A stretch of 64,000 nucleotides of DNA from Tragulus kanchil (GCA_022376925.1 JAIOJX010000004.1:173133501-173197500); one strand, 5' to 3'; shown: positions 49,621-62,618, counted from the stretch's first letter. Numbers and translations: made by a program. The notes: generated by a model from the letters alone, not told the origin.

Positions 49621-52600
49621 GCGGCCCCGAGGACACGCGCCTCGACACCGCGCTGCCGCGGGACGGACGCGGGAGCTGGCCTTTCTGGTCGTAAAGCTGC
49701 CCACCTGACGTACGCGTGCGTAGAGGCACCTGGTCGCTAGGCTGTTGGCTGTTACTGAGTCTTGCTTTTCTTCGGTCACCAATGACATCCGTCATGAATA
49801 GAGTGACACGCGACAGAGCCAGAACCGGGGCGCCAGCGTCCCCGAGTGTCTCAGGGCTGATGCGCCTCACTTCCTGCAAGGCCATCGCCCCTCCTCTGGG
49901 CACCTGCCCGCTCTCCCGCGAGGTGGCGGTGGCCGGAGTGGGGACGGCTCTTTACGAGCGGGAGTGGAACTGGAGTCCGGTGTCCCTCTGAAGAAACCTG
50001 GAGCCCCCGAGATTTTTAAAGTTACCTTCCTTTCAGTGAAACGTCACCACCCTAGCGTCAGACCAGGTCGTGTCTGTGTGTGTCAGGACCTGAGGGTCAG
50101 GCGGTGGCTAGCCTCCACCCCGCTGTCTGATGGAGGGAACTTTCAGTTGTTGGTGGAAACAGCTGAGGCTTGTTACTTCAAAAGAATATTATTTACAACA
50201 ATTACCATTTAAAACAGGTAGTCAAAGAGAAGAAAAAGCAAACTATTCTCTAGCCAGTCAGCCTGGAGATCCCGGGGGTCTTCCGGCGAGCCGCTGGGGC
50301 TCGCGTGGGGGCTTCTCAAGGACCGAACAAAGCCTCAGAAGTCAGTGACAGAAAGGCATGTTCCCGATGGGATTATTTTCCTTCGAAGAATCTAGCTGGA
50401 ATCAAACCAGGACCTATTTTTGCTGTTTTAATCACAGATAAATGAGTCAGAAGACATTTTTGAAGAGTGACGTGAAGACTTTTGTTTCTGTTGAGACGTT
50501 CCAGAGGAAGCTCTGCTGCAGTCAGTGCCGTCTCATGACTGGCTGCTGAAAAACATTCAACATGATCATAATTCGGGCGTTTTAAATTGCCAGCCAGGAT
50601 TGATTTTACAGATAAAACTGTCAGCTTTTTCACGCGCCTCGGTGGTAGGTTCCACACTGCTAATTCTGTCCATTTTTCCAGTGTGGCTGGAATTTAGTTT
50701 CAAAACCCAGGTGTCTTGACAGGACATGGGTTATGTCTGTGCAGCCTCTCTCTCCTGTGTATCAGAAAGCAGTGACTCCTCTTTAGAAAGACGCCCACCG
50801 GGTCGGACACCGACTCCGGCTGGGACGTGAGGCCGGCCTGCGTCGGGCCCCGGGGCAGCGGTGAAGGAGCTTCTGGGGGCGTCAGCTGCTCTCCGGCCTG
50901 GCGGCTGGAGTCCCACTCTGTGCCCCGGGAGCTGGGTGCTGGGGGCACCGAGGCTCCCTCCTCGTTTCTGTTCCGCAGCTGACGGGGCTCTGACGGGGCC
51001 CTGGGGGGGACCCTGCAGCCCTGGAGGGCCCTCGGGGCGCCGCACGGAGGCCAGAGCACGCGAACACCGAGTGGCCTGGGGTGGGGCTCAGCGTCCACAG
51101 CGGGCAGAGCCTCGGAAGCAGCCAAGGCCGCTGGCCTCGGGAGGCGTCCGTGTTGACAGTTTTCTACTGTTTCCGGGGCAGGAGGGCACCGCTGCGGCCG
51201 CGGCGCCAGCCCCTGCGCTCAGTAAGTTGAAACCCACACGCGTGCTCCAGCTCGACCGCGAGCACCCTGTCTCTGGGGCCCCGCTTCCTGAAGGCTGGGT
51301 GATTTAGGTGTAAATCTTTCATGGTCTCCAAACAAATTCTGTGTACGAGAACGCGTAAATCTGCAAAGAAAACCTGTTGAGATTTTTTACCCCTTTGAGG
51401 CTCAACTAAAGTGATTTCTACAAAAAATGTATTTTAGCAGAAATACCGTGATGGCCTATGTTGACTACTAGGACCTGACCGTGGGAGGTACTCTCTGTCG
51501 GCAGTTGCGGGGTGAACCGTCTTCCCCACCCAGTCGGGACAGTTTCTGCGCAGTGTTTGTGGCTGGCTGTTGGCTGTGCTCTATGACTTTGCATTTCTTT
51601 TGAAACGTTGATTTGCATGTTGGGCATCATTTGTTTCTTCTCCAGTGACTCTGTACCTAGTTTTTTCCTCTAATGGGTGTTTCAGATTAAATGCAGATGC
51701 TCGAGCAGTGTTCATTTACTGACTGGACCTCAGTGTCTTCCCCCGGAGGTGTCGTAAGCGTCCTGTGGAGACTTCACGCACGTTACGCGCTGGAAGGACG
51801 AGCAGCGCCCCGTGCCTGGGCGGAAGCTTCCGGCTCTGGCGGGCTGGTGCCTGCAGGGAGGCCGGCAGCTGCAGTGTCCCGACGCTGTCTGCAGAGTGAA
51901 GCCACGGCCGCGCTTCAGGTGCGGCGCTCAGCCCCCGTCGAGCAGGCGGCCCTTGCCGTCACACAGGTGCCCACGCTTTTGCCAAAGAGCCTCTTCAGAG
52001 GCCCTCGGGGAAGTGGGACGAGGACTGGAGTGCAAGTCCAGAGTCCCCAGGTGTAGCGCTGGCAGGCTCCCAGCAGCGCCGGTCCTCTGAAGACGGCTCG
52101 TGAACGGAGGCTCTGCCGGCCCGCAGCGTGGCCGCCCCCCGTGGACGCTGCGGAGGCTCCCAGCCCCGCGCTCGCCGCCTCCAGGGCCGCCGCCTGCAGG
52201 CCCACGTGGGAGGACGCTCTGCTCGGGCAGCGGGCTGCTGCTTTCCGTGGTCAGGCAGTCGCCGATGGCCTAAGGTGACGGGTCGGGGGACGGCCTGAGA
52301 CACTGAAGTGTTACAGGAAATGACAACAGAAGGCTGGGGTGGGGGGGACACACAGCGATCAGGGAACAGGTCATCACGTCCAACGGCGTCGCGTCGTCAC
52401 GGCCGGAGACGCACTGGGGGCAGCCTGCAGATGCTGCTCAAGGAGGCGCCTAGCAGGCGAGAGAGGGGACTCCTCATCACGCCAGCCCTCTTGTTCATTC
52501 GGAGGGCCTTTTCAGTCAGTCACCCGAGGGCGAAGGCCTCCCGCTGGAAGCCGCCTGCAGTCGCTGCGTGTTGGCTCACTGCCTGCTCGGGAGGGCCGCG

Positions 52601-53079
52601 CGGCTCACCTCCATCCACTGGTCCAGGCGCACTTTAGGGGCCACTGTCCTGCCCTAGCTTAGAAAAAAATGTTGACTGGAAGGGAAAGCCTTGGGGGGTT
52701 TTGTACTGGGAGGAGGGATAACTAAACTCACCCATTCAGTCACACGGTGCATTGTATATATCCACGTCGTGTCTGAACATTCTGTGCTCTGTGCTTGATT
52801 GTTACAACGCTGGGACAGCTGGGAAATTAAATGTCTGAGGAAGGGAAAACACTTGTTTGGGCAATGATCAGACAAGAAACGTCTTTTCTTTTGCTTAAAG
52901 CGAATTCTCTCCTGACTTGGCCTCCACATAAGCCAAGAGGCTTAACAAGACTGCTTTCCTGTTTGTGGGTTAGGGGTCTTTCATCTTGGAATCTGACTTT
53001 AATAAAAACAATTAGACTGCTCCGTTTGAACTGTCATGGTTTTTAGTACGCTTTAGTGATTCTGTATTTTTAAAATGCA

Positions 53080-53275
53080 TGTCTGTGGGAGTATAGTTGC
53101 TTTATGATGCCGTCTGTCTGCCGCGCAGCAGTCAGGCCAGTCACAGGTGTGCACAGCAGCTGCTCTGTACGACGCTTTTTCCCATTTAGGTCGCCGCCAG
53201 CCCGAGTAGGGTTCCCTGGGCTCAGTGGTGGGTTCTCACTAGGGATCTTTGTTATACATTGATTATATTTTGAGG
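53080..53275 (-). mobile_element. L1 3'-end fragment (minus strand)
   Basis: GGGAGTATAGTTGCTTTATG, CAGCAGCTGCTCTGTACGAC and TAGGGTTCCCTGGGCTCAGT follow the reversed L1 3'UTR pattern ('agtatagttgatttacaatg...gctgtacagcaaag...atagttccctgtgctatac'). It is displayed again at 54201-54396. Confidence 0.65.
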
Positions 53276-54200
53276 AAACAACTTTGTTAACACTTTAGCC
53301 CACTTCAGAAACGAGGGAGGCTTAGCCCTTTAATGGGGTACAGACACACCTTCCGGTCACACTGGAGCGAGCCGGTCCCCTCGGCAGGCTGCATCTCCTC
53401 AGGGTTGTTTTTTCTGAGTTGGGAGAAACCACCTGCCTTCCCAGACGCAGTGAAGCTGGACTGGGGGGAGACTACCTTCCGATCAGGGAACAGGTCATCA
53501 CGTCCACGGCGTCGTCGTCACGGCCGGAGACGCACTGGGGGCAGCCTGCAGATGCTGCTCAAGGAGGCGCCTAGCAGGCGAGAGAGGGGACTCCTCATCA
53601 CGCCAGCCCTCTTGTTCATTCGGAGGGCCTTTTCAGTCAGTCACCCGAGGGCGAAGGCCTCCCGCTGGAAGCCGCCTGCAGTCGCTGCGTGTTGGCTCAC
53701 TGCCTGCTCGGGAGGGCCGCGCGGCTCACCTCCATCCACTGGTCCAGGCGCACTTTAGGGGCCACTGTCCTGCCCTAGCTTAGAAAAAAATGTTGACTGG
53801 AAGGGAAAGCCTTGGGGGGTTTTGTACTGGGAGGAGGGATAACTAAACTCACCCATTCAGTCACACGGTGCATTGTATATATCCACGTCGTGTCTGAACA
53901 TTCTGTGCTCTGTGCTTGATTGTTACAACGCTGGGACAGCTGGGAAATTAAATGTCTGAGGAAGGGAAAACACTTGTTTGGGCAATGATCAGACAAGAAA
54001 CGTCTTTTCTTTTGCTTAAAGCGAATTCTCTCCTGACTTGGCCTCCACATAAGCCAAGAGGCTTAACAAGACTGCTTTCCTGTTTGTGGGTTAGGGGTCT
54101 TTCATCTTGGAATCTGACTTTAATAAAAACAATTAGACTGCTCCGTTTGAACTGTCATGGTTTTTAGTACGCTTTAGTGATTCTGTATTTTTAAAATGCA

Positions 54201-54396
54201 TGTCTGTGGGAGTATAGTTGCTTTATGATGCCGTCTGTCTGCCGCGCAGCAGTCAGGCCAGTCACAGGTGTGCACAGCAGCTGCTCTGTACGACGCTTTT
54301 TCCCATTTAGGTCGCCGCCAGCCCGAGTAGGGTTCCCTGGGCTCAGTGGTGGGTTCTCACTAGGGATCTTTGTTATACATTGATTATATTTTGAGG
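54201..54396 (-). mobile_element. L1 3'-end fragment, D12 copy
   Basis: Second display of the fragment at 53080-53275. Confidence 0.65.
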
Positions 54397-55457
54397 AAAC
54401 AACTTTGTTAACACTTTAGCCCACTTCAGAAACGAGGGAGGCTTAGCCCTTTAATGGGGTACAGACACACCTTCCGGTCACACTGGAGCGAGCCGGTCCC
54501 CTCGGCAGGCTGCATCTCCTCAGGGTTGTTTTTTCTGAGTTGGGGAGAAAAACCACCTGCCTTCCCAGACGCAGTGAAGCTGGACTGAGACAGGGACAAA
54601 GGTTGCCGTCGTTCGGAGCAATGCTGAGGATCGCTGTTCCCCCTGAAATGTGCCCAAAGGGTCCTTCATAGGTTCTCTTGAAACTGAAGTCAGGGGAGGG
54701 AGCAGGGATGGGGCCCCGAGCTCCTGAATTTGACGCGTGTCCAAAGCAGCTGTTAAGCCCCGACGGCTGGGGAGGAGATCCTGGGGTTGTGGCTACACAG
54801 CAGTGGTGGGCGTGCAGCTCGGTGCACGTACTAACACCAGCAGCTGCACACGCTAGGAGGGTGGATCCAGTGTGTGAATCACCCCCGGCCCGGGCTCGGC
54901 AGGTGCAGGGCCCAGCGCTTCACGCCATCCGGCCCCTGGGCGCTGCCGCCGCTCCCACGGCCGCAGTGCAGAAGCCCGGCTCCGGGCCGGCCACGCGGCT
55001 GCGTGAACAGGGCCGCCCGGCTGCAGACCCTCCTCCTCCGCGGTCTCGGCACTCACATCTCCAGGAGCGTCTCTGACACGTCCGGTCAAGAGAGGTACTC
55101 TGACCGATAACCTAAGTCTTCGTAAGAGCTTTCCTTGCCGGGAGCCGCCTCTTATAAACCAGCTAAGTGCTGAGTAATCGGGAAGGTTTAAAATTAAGAA
55201 CCTACTCCACTCTATTGCAGTGTACTCTGGACTGCCTTCACAGAGATCTCCTCAATCAAACTCAAAACCCGCTCTTTGCCTCCATCATTGATCCTTAGAG
55301 TTACAGTGTCCCCCTGGACACAGCTCCCAACGCCACTCACTTGCCGAAAGAAACCTTGCCTGCCCACACTCTGGTTTCTCTGGGAAGCCCAACCCAGGAG
55401 CGCAGGTCTGGAAGGCCTGTGCCAGCCCTGAGCAGGTGTATCAGACGCTTCCAGACA

Positions 55458-57631
55458 AGGCTCTGCCCTGGAGCCAGTGAAGGATCTGCTGTTCTCTTCC
55501 AACCTGTGAAACCAGCAAGCCGACAGCAATAGCGTGCCGGCCTGGAAGCGGCCTCCTCAGGCACGAGCACGGGCCGGTCTCTCCTCGCCTCCCAGCAGAG
55601 CCTCTGCTGCTGAGCGGCTTCCGGGCACTGCCTCCCCGCAGCCCCGCGCCCTCCGGCCGGCTCGACTTCTCCAACATTAGGGGTGGCACATAAAGGAACA
55701 TAAAGTGGCCAACACCATGTTTCCGTTTACTTCCCATTTATTCACATTTCATGGATTGATACACGTCCTCAGTGGGATCATTCAAAAACTAACACACAGA
55801 TTACAGGAACAGTTCAAGTATTTCAGCTTTAGGAGAGTTTCCTAGGGGAAACAGAAAGCAAACAATTGATCCATCTGATGGGCAGCACGTCTCCCGCCTC
55901 TGCCACAGCTGTGCCCGCCGCCCCAGGGCCCTCTGTCCTGACTGCAGGGCCGCCGGCCGGCAGCCCACACACGAGGCCTCGGCTCAGAGCCCCGCGCGGA
56001 AGGAAGGTTGCGGGCGGCTCGCCCTGCCGGCGGCTGTCGCTGCAGGACAAAGCAGCTTCTACCCAGACCCTCACTTCCAAAGTGAGGCCGTGCACCAGGG
56101 GGCTGGGAGCGAGCCAACTGTTTGCGAAACACACTGCACTTATGTGTGGATTGTTCTGGAATGTAACTGACAAATGCTCAGAAACAGGCAATCTGCTGAT
56201 CTTTTAAAAACTAAACCAAAAAGGCTTTCTCTAAACTCTAATAGTAAGGTAGAATACTGGTTTTCTTTCTCTACCCCAGAACAGGTAGGTATTTTTTGGC
56301 ATGCAGCATATCAAAAATATGATTTAGAATTGAAACTGTAAAACAATCATTCTTTTAAAGAAATCCAGTCCACAGACAGACCTGTCCATTCGTGAAAAAC
56401 ACAATCTAAACTTAAATGAAGACAGAATAACACTCATTTTTTTGCTTAATGGGAATGCTCAAAGGGAGATGAACACACAGTTACAAAAGAAAAGGCCACT
56501 GAGATGCCCAGTGTTTGTCCAGATACAATACCCTCTGCAAAAATAAATTAGGCTCTGCCCTGGAGCCAGTGAAGGATCTGCTGTTCTCTTCCAACCTGTG
56601 AAACCAGCAAGCCGACAGCAATAGCGTGCCGGCCTGGAAGCGGCCTCCTCAGGCACGAGCACGGGCCGGTCTCTCCTCGCCTCCCAGCAGAGCCTCTGCT
56701 GCTGAGCGGCTTCCGGGCACTGCCTCCCCGCAGCCCCGCGCCCTCCGGCCGGCTCGACTTCTCCAACATTAGGGGTGGCACATAAAGGAACATAAAGTGG
56801 CCAACACCATGTTTCCGTTTACTTCCCATTTATTCACATTTCATGGATTGATACACGTCCTCAGTGGGATCATTCAAAAACTAACACACAGATTACAGGA
56901 ACAGTTCAAGTATTTCAGCTTTAGGAGAGTTTCCTAGGGGAAACAGAAAGCAAACAATTGATCCATCTGATGGGCAGCACGTCTCCCGCCTCTGCCACAG
57001 CTGTGCCCGCCGCCCCAGGGCCCTCTGTCCTGACTGCAGGGCCGCCGGCCGGCAGCCCACACACGAGGCCTCGGCTCAGAGCCCCGCGCGGAAGGAAGGT
57101 TGCGGGCGGCTCGCCCTGCCGGCGGCTGTCGCTGCAGGACAAAGCAGCTTCTACCCAGACCCTCACTTCCAAAGTGAGGCCGTGCACCAGGGGGCTGGGA
57201 GCGAGCCAACTGTTTGCGAAACACACTGCACTTATGTGTGGATTGTTCTGGAATGTAACTGACAAATGCTCAGAAACAGGCAATCTGCTGATCTTTTAAA
57301 AACTAAACCAAAAAGGCTTTCTCTAAACTCTAATAGTAAGGTAGAATACTGGTTTTCTTCTCTCTACCCCAGAACAGGTAGGTATTTTTTGGCATGCAGC
57401 ATATCAAAAATATGATTTAGAATTGAAACTGTAAAACAATCATTCTTTTAAAGAAATCCAGTCCACAGACAGACCTGTCCATTCGTGAAAAACACAATCT
57501 AAACTTAAATGAAGACAGAATAACACTCATTTTTTTGCTTAATGGGAATGCTCAAAGGGAGATGAACACACAGTTACAAAAGAAAAGGCCACTGAGATGC
57601 TCAGTGTTTGTCCAGATACAATACCCTCTGC
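55458..57631 (+). repeat. Tandem duplication D13 (offset 1092-1093 bp)
   Basis: 55458-56538 is repeated at 56550-57631, starting AGGCTCTGCCCTGGAGCCAG, almost identical (TTTCTTTCTC against TTTCTTCTCTC; GATGCCCAG against GATGCTCAG). It lies in the likely NUP50 3'UTR. This is the right edge of the inserted segment 53480-56549. Confidence 0.95.
55737..55742 (-). terminator. NUP50: Candidate distal poly(A) signal of NUP50 (AATAAA)
   Basis: TTTATT on the plus strand. On the minus strand it is followed, about 20 bp on, by a GT-rich stretch (ATGGTGTTGGCC), as expected downstream of a cleavage site. The D13 copy is at 56829-56834; only one can be real. Confidence 0.5.
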
Positions 57632-59728
57632 TTTAAAGAGATATACACCCTTGAGGCCGTATTTAATGGCACACTGTATAATTTATAGAGCCTCAAACTA
57701 AAGATCAAAAACTTCACCCCACATTCAACATTTTAAAGCCTAATCTCCAGTAACTTGTTAAAAAATAAATCTAACTAAGTCCATGGGGCAGAACTAAGTT
57801 GTTCCACAGTGGGACCAAAAGGCAAGCCCACTCCCCCGTGATAAGTAGGGACTTGGATCCTACAGTCAAGTCCACAAGCGCTCATCAGGCTCTTCAACAC
57901 TCACACATAATTAAAGTGGAGACTGGCAAGTTCCTGAAGCGTAAGAGTGATTTTAAGAAAACACCACGTTTGCCTTGGTAGACACACTGCATTCCCCGCT
58001 GTGATTCCACTTTAACAGTACAGCCTTCTCCAGAATCTGCTGGGAATGCTAGGGAAGAAAGGGCCACACACATCCAGTCATTTAAAATGACAAACTCTTT
58101 TTGCGGGCTGGTGGTGGGCGGGAGCGAACCCAGCCGTGACTTCCACGCTGTTTGGGGTGCACACTCCACACCACACACAGAGGCAGACGCAGTCACGCAC
58201 CCGCCTCTCCCACACGGGGGACCCAGAGCCTGCCTTTCCGGCGGGACGAGGAGCACGTGCGGCTGAGCTTCGCCAGGCTGAAGAGGTGTGTCCCCGCGTT
58301 TTCCTGTCCCCGTGACAGCTGGGTCAACCCAACGGGAACGGCAGGGCCAGTCCTGGTCTAAGTTAACCGCCACCTGTTTACTAAAACTCATCTACCACCA
58401 ATACCCATGAAGGTTCTCAGTTCTAGAAGTTAAAAGCCACAGTGCCTGCCACTTCCTCCGGGGCCTCGCGAGACAGGGGAATCCGGCCACACCCCTCCGG
58501 TGCCCGCGGCTGCCCATCACCCGGGCGCCCCTCCCCTGGAGCCAGGAAGACGAGGGCGCCGAGGTCCAGGCGCTCCCCGGCGAGGGCCGGCCTGGCTGCC
58601 CCGCCTCCAGCGCCCCCTGCCCCTGTAACACCTCAACACCTGCACAGGGTGGCCCTTCTTTGTACAAAAGCAACTGTCCTGTCGACAGCCGTCCAGCCTT
58701 GTTAAAGTCGGAGGAGCACGGCAGACCCTGGACGATCCGGTACCAGCTTTCAAGGGCGCGTGAGGACGCCACGCGGACGGGAGAACATTAAGCCCGACAC
58801 CCAGCTCCCGTGACCAGAGCGCGCAGACACGAGCGCCAGCCGCCCGCCAGCCACGGAGCAGACATGTGGGGACTTCACACGCCACCACGGCTCCCTACAC
58901 GTGGACGGACCACATCGGACCCTAGGAAGCAAATGGACGCGCCAGTATCGCCTGTGGACACGCGGCTCGAGACGTGCAGGGCAGCGCTCACACACAGGTT
59001 CCTCTTCCACCACCAGATCGCGTGTTTCCTGCTTAGCTCACGTGGCTCCTACGTAACAAAAGCTTCTAGGACTCAAGTTTAGGTTTTCGCTCCACAGGGT
59101 CATCACAGTACAACGAACTAAGAGCATAGACTTGTCCTTTTGTTGGACGATTTAACCCTTTCTTTTTACTAAGGGTTTACTGTTATGGCCTACCGACCAG
59201 CAAACTTGTGCTTTGAAACCTCTTTCCTGGCAATCCCCCCCACCCATCCCTTTCGTCTCTGGAGAATACAGAAGTAAGAGCACCTCAAGAAGAAACCTAC
59301 AAACCAAAGAACAAGCTGCTCGCTTCCTCTTAAGACGAAAAGGCAGCTCTGGAATCCAGGTAAAGCAGCCCTGGGGTTAGAGGCCAGCCCTGACACGGAC
59401 GCAGCCCAGCACTCCCCGCCGCAGCAAACAGCCCGGCTGCGAAGGCCAGTCAATAAAGCTCAGAGGAAGGTCCCGCCACCGCGCGGGCGTGGCTCACCCG
59501 GGCACAGCCAGCCGGCAGGTGTGGCAGCGGACGCCACGCCCCTGGATCAGAAAAGCCTTTGGAAAATCTAATCGATACCCTGATTTCAGTCCGTTAAGAA
59601 ACCACTTGTGGTTAGTTTAATAAATGAACATTAAAAATCTTCCAAAATTTTCCTTTCAAACGTATTTTACACATTAGACAGCTCTTAAGAAGGGAGAATA
59701 CAGTTACTTAACACTTAACATTAAAGGT

Positions 59729-59734
59729 TTTATT
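59729..59734 (-). terminator. NUP50: Candidate proximal poly(A) signal of NUP50 (AATAAA)
   Basis: AATAAA on the minus strand about 135 nt after the stop codon, followed by TGTTAAGTGTTAAGTAACTG. It could give a short-3'UTR mRNA by alternative polyadenylation. Confidence 0.4.
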
Positions 59735-59867
59735 GGCCATTCAATATTCATTTTCCTCACAAAAGTTTAACTTATCTCTAAGTCCTAGAATGTCGAAGAA
59801 AAGAAGAGACCGACTAAGCTCAGGGCCTGGGGAAAGCAGCAACTCAGACCAGCCCCTGGCCGAGCGC

Positions 59868-60070
59868 TCAGGCCTCCCTCTTCTCCAGGAGGATCCGGTG
59901 CAGCTCGTCCGCGTCCTCGCCCGTCTTCACCCGAATGAGCAGCGGCACGGGCGCGGCGGCGCTCTTCTCGTCGACGGGTGGGTTGGGCACGCAGACGATG
60001 AGCACGTTGTTCTTCCCGGTGCGGCTGCACGGCATGCCGGGGGCCACGAGGATGTTGAGCAGGATGTTGC
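59868..60070 (-). CDS. NUP50: NUP50 last coding exon
   Basis: On the minus strand, acceptor CACCTGCAG|GCAACATCC. It completes a Gly codon, encodes [20 protein letters not shown] and on to the stop TGA at 59870-59868. It contains the second half of the Ran-binding domain. Confidence 0.95.
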
Positions 60071-62618
60071 CTGCAGGTGACAGAGGGGACCCTGCGTCAG
60101 CCCCACGCGGCGGAGGGCCGCCTCGGAAGACGGGCCGGGCCGCCCTGGCGGGTCCGACTCTCCGCACCCCCGCCGGGCTCCTCCGTGCGGGGCTCCCCGC
60201 CGAGAGCACTGGGGCGGGCTGCCACGCCCTCCTCTAGGGGCTCTCACGGCCCTGGAACTGAGCCCGGCCTCCCGCGCCGCAGGTGGGTTCTGGACCAGCT
60301 GAGCCACCGGGAAGCCCACGGCCTCAGTGAGTAAACACGCAACGCACGCTTAACAGAGCCACGGGGGTGCCTCTCAAGGGGCCTCGCACGCGGACAGGCG
60401 CCCCACCGCACCCCGGACAGCGCGGTGGGCCCCGGGCAGGACGCGCCCCCCGCCGCACCGAGGAGCCCCTCCCCAGCAGCCGCGCCAGCAGCCTCGAGAA
60501 CACACTGTGCCCTCTTGTCCCGAGGGAAAAACAACGGGCCAACACGGAGCTCCACGGTGTCACTCCAACAGCGGCCAGCAGAGACCCGGCTCAGCCCCAG
60601 GGGCCGCAGGGCGCACAGGGGAGCGGAGCACGAGCCGCAGCCCTGCCCGCGGCAGAAAGCGCCCCCGGAGGCCGTGCCCGCGCTCCGCCCGTGTCGCCTG
60701 GCGCCCCGCCACGTCTGCCACGTCCCCTCAGGCCGCGCCCCAGAGGAGGCGCCTTGCAAATGGGCTGCTCTCGGTAAAACGGGAGGGCGGACAGCAACGG
60801 GCTCATGGCCCGTGCTACATAAAAAGGAGCCCTCCGCAAGGTTATCCCCCTCGACTGTTAACTGTCCAGTTTCTCAGTCACGTTTCCAGCACAGAGAAAA
60901 ATGAAATGATTTCACTACTTCCCGGCAACAATTTTTGAATACATCCAGGTTTCCTTACACCCTATGATCCCAGCATCCGACTAACTGTAAGCAGTGATTC
61001 AGTACGATGAATCTGTCCTGAACAACCTCTCTGCTGTTCCTAAACACGCATCCATGTACCTGAAAATCTAAAGACTAAACTAAGCCACGTGAAGACCTTC
61101 TGTACAGGCGGCGATGATGATGATTTCGTACCCACCTAAGTTGGTATCTGCCCGCACCAAGAGCTGCGTCTTCTTGTTCGCTGTAGGTTTTAAATGCAGA
61201 GTGCCCACACCCTTCTCTTTAAATTCATTGTCTTTCTTGTAAAACAGCTTACACCTAGGGAGAAAAACCACCCATCACTCCAGGACAGGTCGCGACAGCC
61301 CCGCGGGGCTCTAACAGTCCTGCCCCACCGCGGGGAGTCCCCTGCTGAGCGACAGCCGTGGGCGCCGTGGGCGCTGCTGCCGGGACGGGCGCCGGGCACG
61401 CCCCGGCTGTTCTGCTGCACAGCGGCCCGGGCACAGCGACGCCCTCGGAGACGCCCTCTTCTCAGGTGCAGCACCACAGCCAAGCAGCCCACCCCCCGAC
61501 ACGCTCCTTCGGTCCTGAGCTCAAGAGCTGACCTGGGGCTTAAAGAAGAGGAACAAACAGGACAAACACTCCGCCCCTCTTCCCCTTTCCTAGTTCTCTT
61601 TCAAGTTTTGATCTCCCAAGGTGCTGAAGTAAGTCTGGAAAACACGCTGAAGCAAGGCCTAAGATAATGAAAGCAAATGTCTCCCAGCCTCCTCCATGCA
61701 TCTCCGGAGGTCATTAATAAATATGCCAAAACCACGGCCTGTTCCTTTCACTCACTCTGATTAGGAAAAACGGCAATCTTGGGTTAGGGTCTCCGTGACT
61801 CAGCAGTTAGGACTTGACACTTTCACTGCTGTGGCCAGAGTTCAATTCCTGGTCAGGGAATGAAGATCCTTCAAGCCTTGAGACACGGCAAAACTCAAAA
61901 TAACAAAAAACTGCCCTAAGTCAGGGCCATCCCCTTACACCATCTGTGTAGCTGAATTTTAAAACAGGCCGAAGGAACTGTCGGTCTCTTTTTCAAAAGT
62001 TCTCAAAAACAAACATTTGAAGCCCCCAGGATCTGGTGATTTACACTACAGAAACCGCTGACTTTCTAGGTCTGATATCTTTGTATTAAAAACAAATCCA
62101 AGGGAAGCTTTTAAAGGACCCAAATGTTTTTCAGGAAATATCTTTGTTAAAAAGCACTAATTTCATTTCACTGAGAGATAACTAAAATGTTCTCTTTAGC
62201 CTTCTTCTGAAAGCAGCAGCTCTTGTTAAACAAGCAAAGCCCCAAACCAGCTCTCGTCCCTGGGAAGACAGAGAAGCCCATCTCTCCAGGGCACGCAGAG
62301 AGCAGAAAGAGCTAAACTAACATCAGACAGCGGGCTTCACCCAGCAGGACAGTGTTGGACCCTATTATTTTCACATAAACGGCCAGGAATTCCTCCTCGT
62401 CCCAGTTCTGGGAGCGCATGCAGCCTGACGCCGGGAGGGGCGCGCAGCCGCGCTGCAGGGACGCTGTCTCCTGGGCGTGACCCGCCACGACGGAGGACAC
62501 GCTCAGGTGGGGACTCCCGTGGCTCCCACTTACTTCTTGGAGTAAAACGCATCCTCTTCCTTCACTTCAGTCACTACTACTTTGGGCGGCTCTTCATTCT
62601 CTTCTTCATCTCCACCTT
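59868..62618 (-). CDS. NUP50: NUP50 nucleoporin, C-terminal three coding exons
   Basis: NUP50 is a soluble nuclear-pore basket nucleoporin that binds NUP153, importin-alpha and Ran and helps release and recycle import cargo. The visible exons (62618-62534, 61254-61136, 60070-59868) join in phase to give 134 residues ending LLEKREA and TGA. They form the C-terminal Ran-binding (RanBP1-like) domain: [20 protein letters not shown], then [51 protein letters not shown] and [18 protein letters not shown]. Most sequence matches the human protein as I recall it. The importin-binding N-terminus and FG region lie beyond 64000. The gene converges on KIAA0930, as in human. Confidence 0.95.
60250..60317 (-). 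mobile_element. Bov-A2 SINE fragment (minus strand)
   Basis: GAACTGAGCCCGGCCTCCCG, then CTGGACCAGCTGAGCCACCG and GGAAGCCC, is the reversed 5' part of Bov-A2. The rest of the element is missing. It lies in the last NUP50 intron. Confidence 0.7.
61136..61254 (-). CDS. NUP50: NUP50 penultimate coding exon
   Basis: Minus-strand acceptor CTCCCTAG|GTGT, donor TTAG|GTGGGT. It encodes [20 protein letters not shown] and [19 protein letters not shown] plus one base of a Gly codon. It covers the first half of the Ran-binding domain. The donor GTGGGT is weaker than consensus. Confidence 0.95.
61783..61905 (+). mobile_element. Bov-tA SINE, diverged, lacking its usual head
   Basis: GAGTTCAATTCCTGGTCAGG with CAAGCCTTGAGACACGGC and a tail of CAAAACTCAAAATAACAAAA. 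It lies in the NUP50 intron between 61254 and 62534. Confidence 0.65.
62534..62618 (-). CDS. NUP50: NUP50 third-last coding exon
   Basis: Minus-strand acceptor GTTTTTATAG|AAGG, donor AA|GTAAGT (perfect consensus), 85 nt. It encodes [20 protein letters not shown] and EDAFYSKK, an acidic linker leading into the Ran-binding domain. Both split codons match the neighbouring exons or the expected human sequence. Confidence 0.93.

Larger units (their letters stand above)
52356..54587 (+). repeat. Tandem duplication D12 (offset 1121-1124 bp)
   Basis: 52356-53463 is repeated at 53480-54587, starting CGATCAGGGAACAGGTCATC. The start of the second copy has lost bases (CCAACGGCGTCGCGTCGTC becomes CCACGGCGTCGTC), and the end of the first has lost bases in homopolymers (TTGGGAGAAACC against TTGGGGAGAAAAACC). 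This is the left edge of the inserted segment 53480-56549. Confidence 0.95.
48886..55720. other. Intergenic DNA between the convergent 3' ends
   Basis: Holds a MIR fragment (49515-49620, minus), an L1 fragment displayed twice and duplication D12. 49630-52350 and 54590-55457 contain no exon or repeat I can name. Short open frames are not supported by splice sites or recognisable protein sequence. Confidence 0.65.
55725..59867 (-). other. NUP50: Probable NUP50 3' untranslated region
   Basis: AT-rich, repeat-poor sequence runs downstream of the NUP50 stop, in contrast to the GC-rich intergenic DNA below 55.4 kb. It ends near an AATAAA on the minus strand. After removing D13 its length is about 3.0 kb. 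NUP50 is known to have a long 3'UTR, but the end here is inferred only from composition and signal. No Bov SINE was recognised inside it, which fits transcribed, conserved sequence. Confidence 0.5.
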
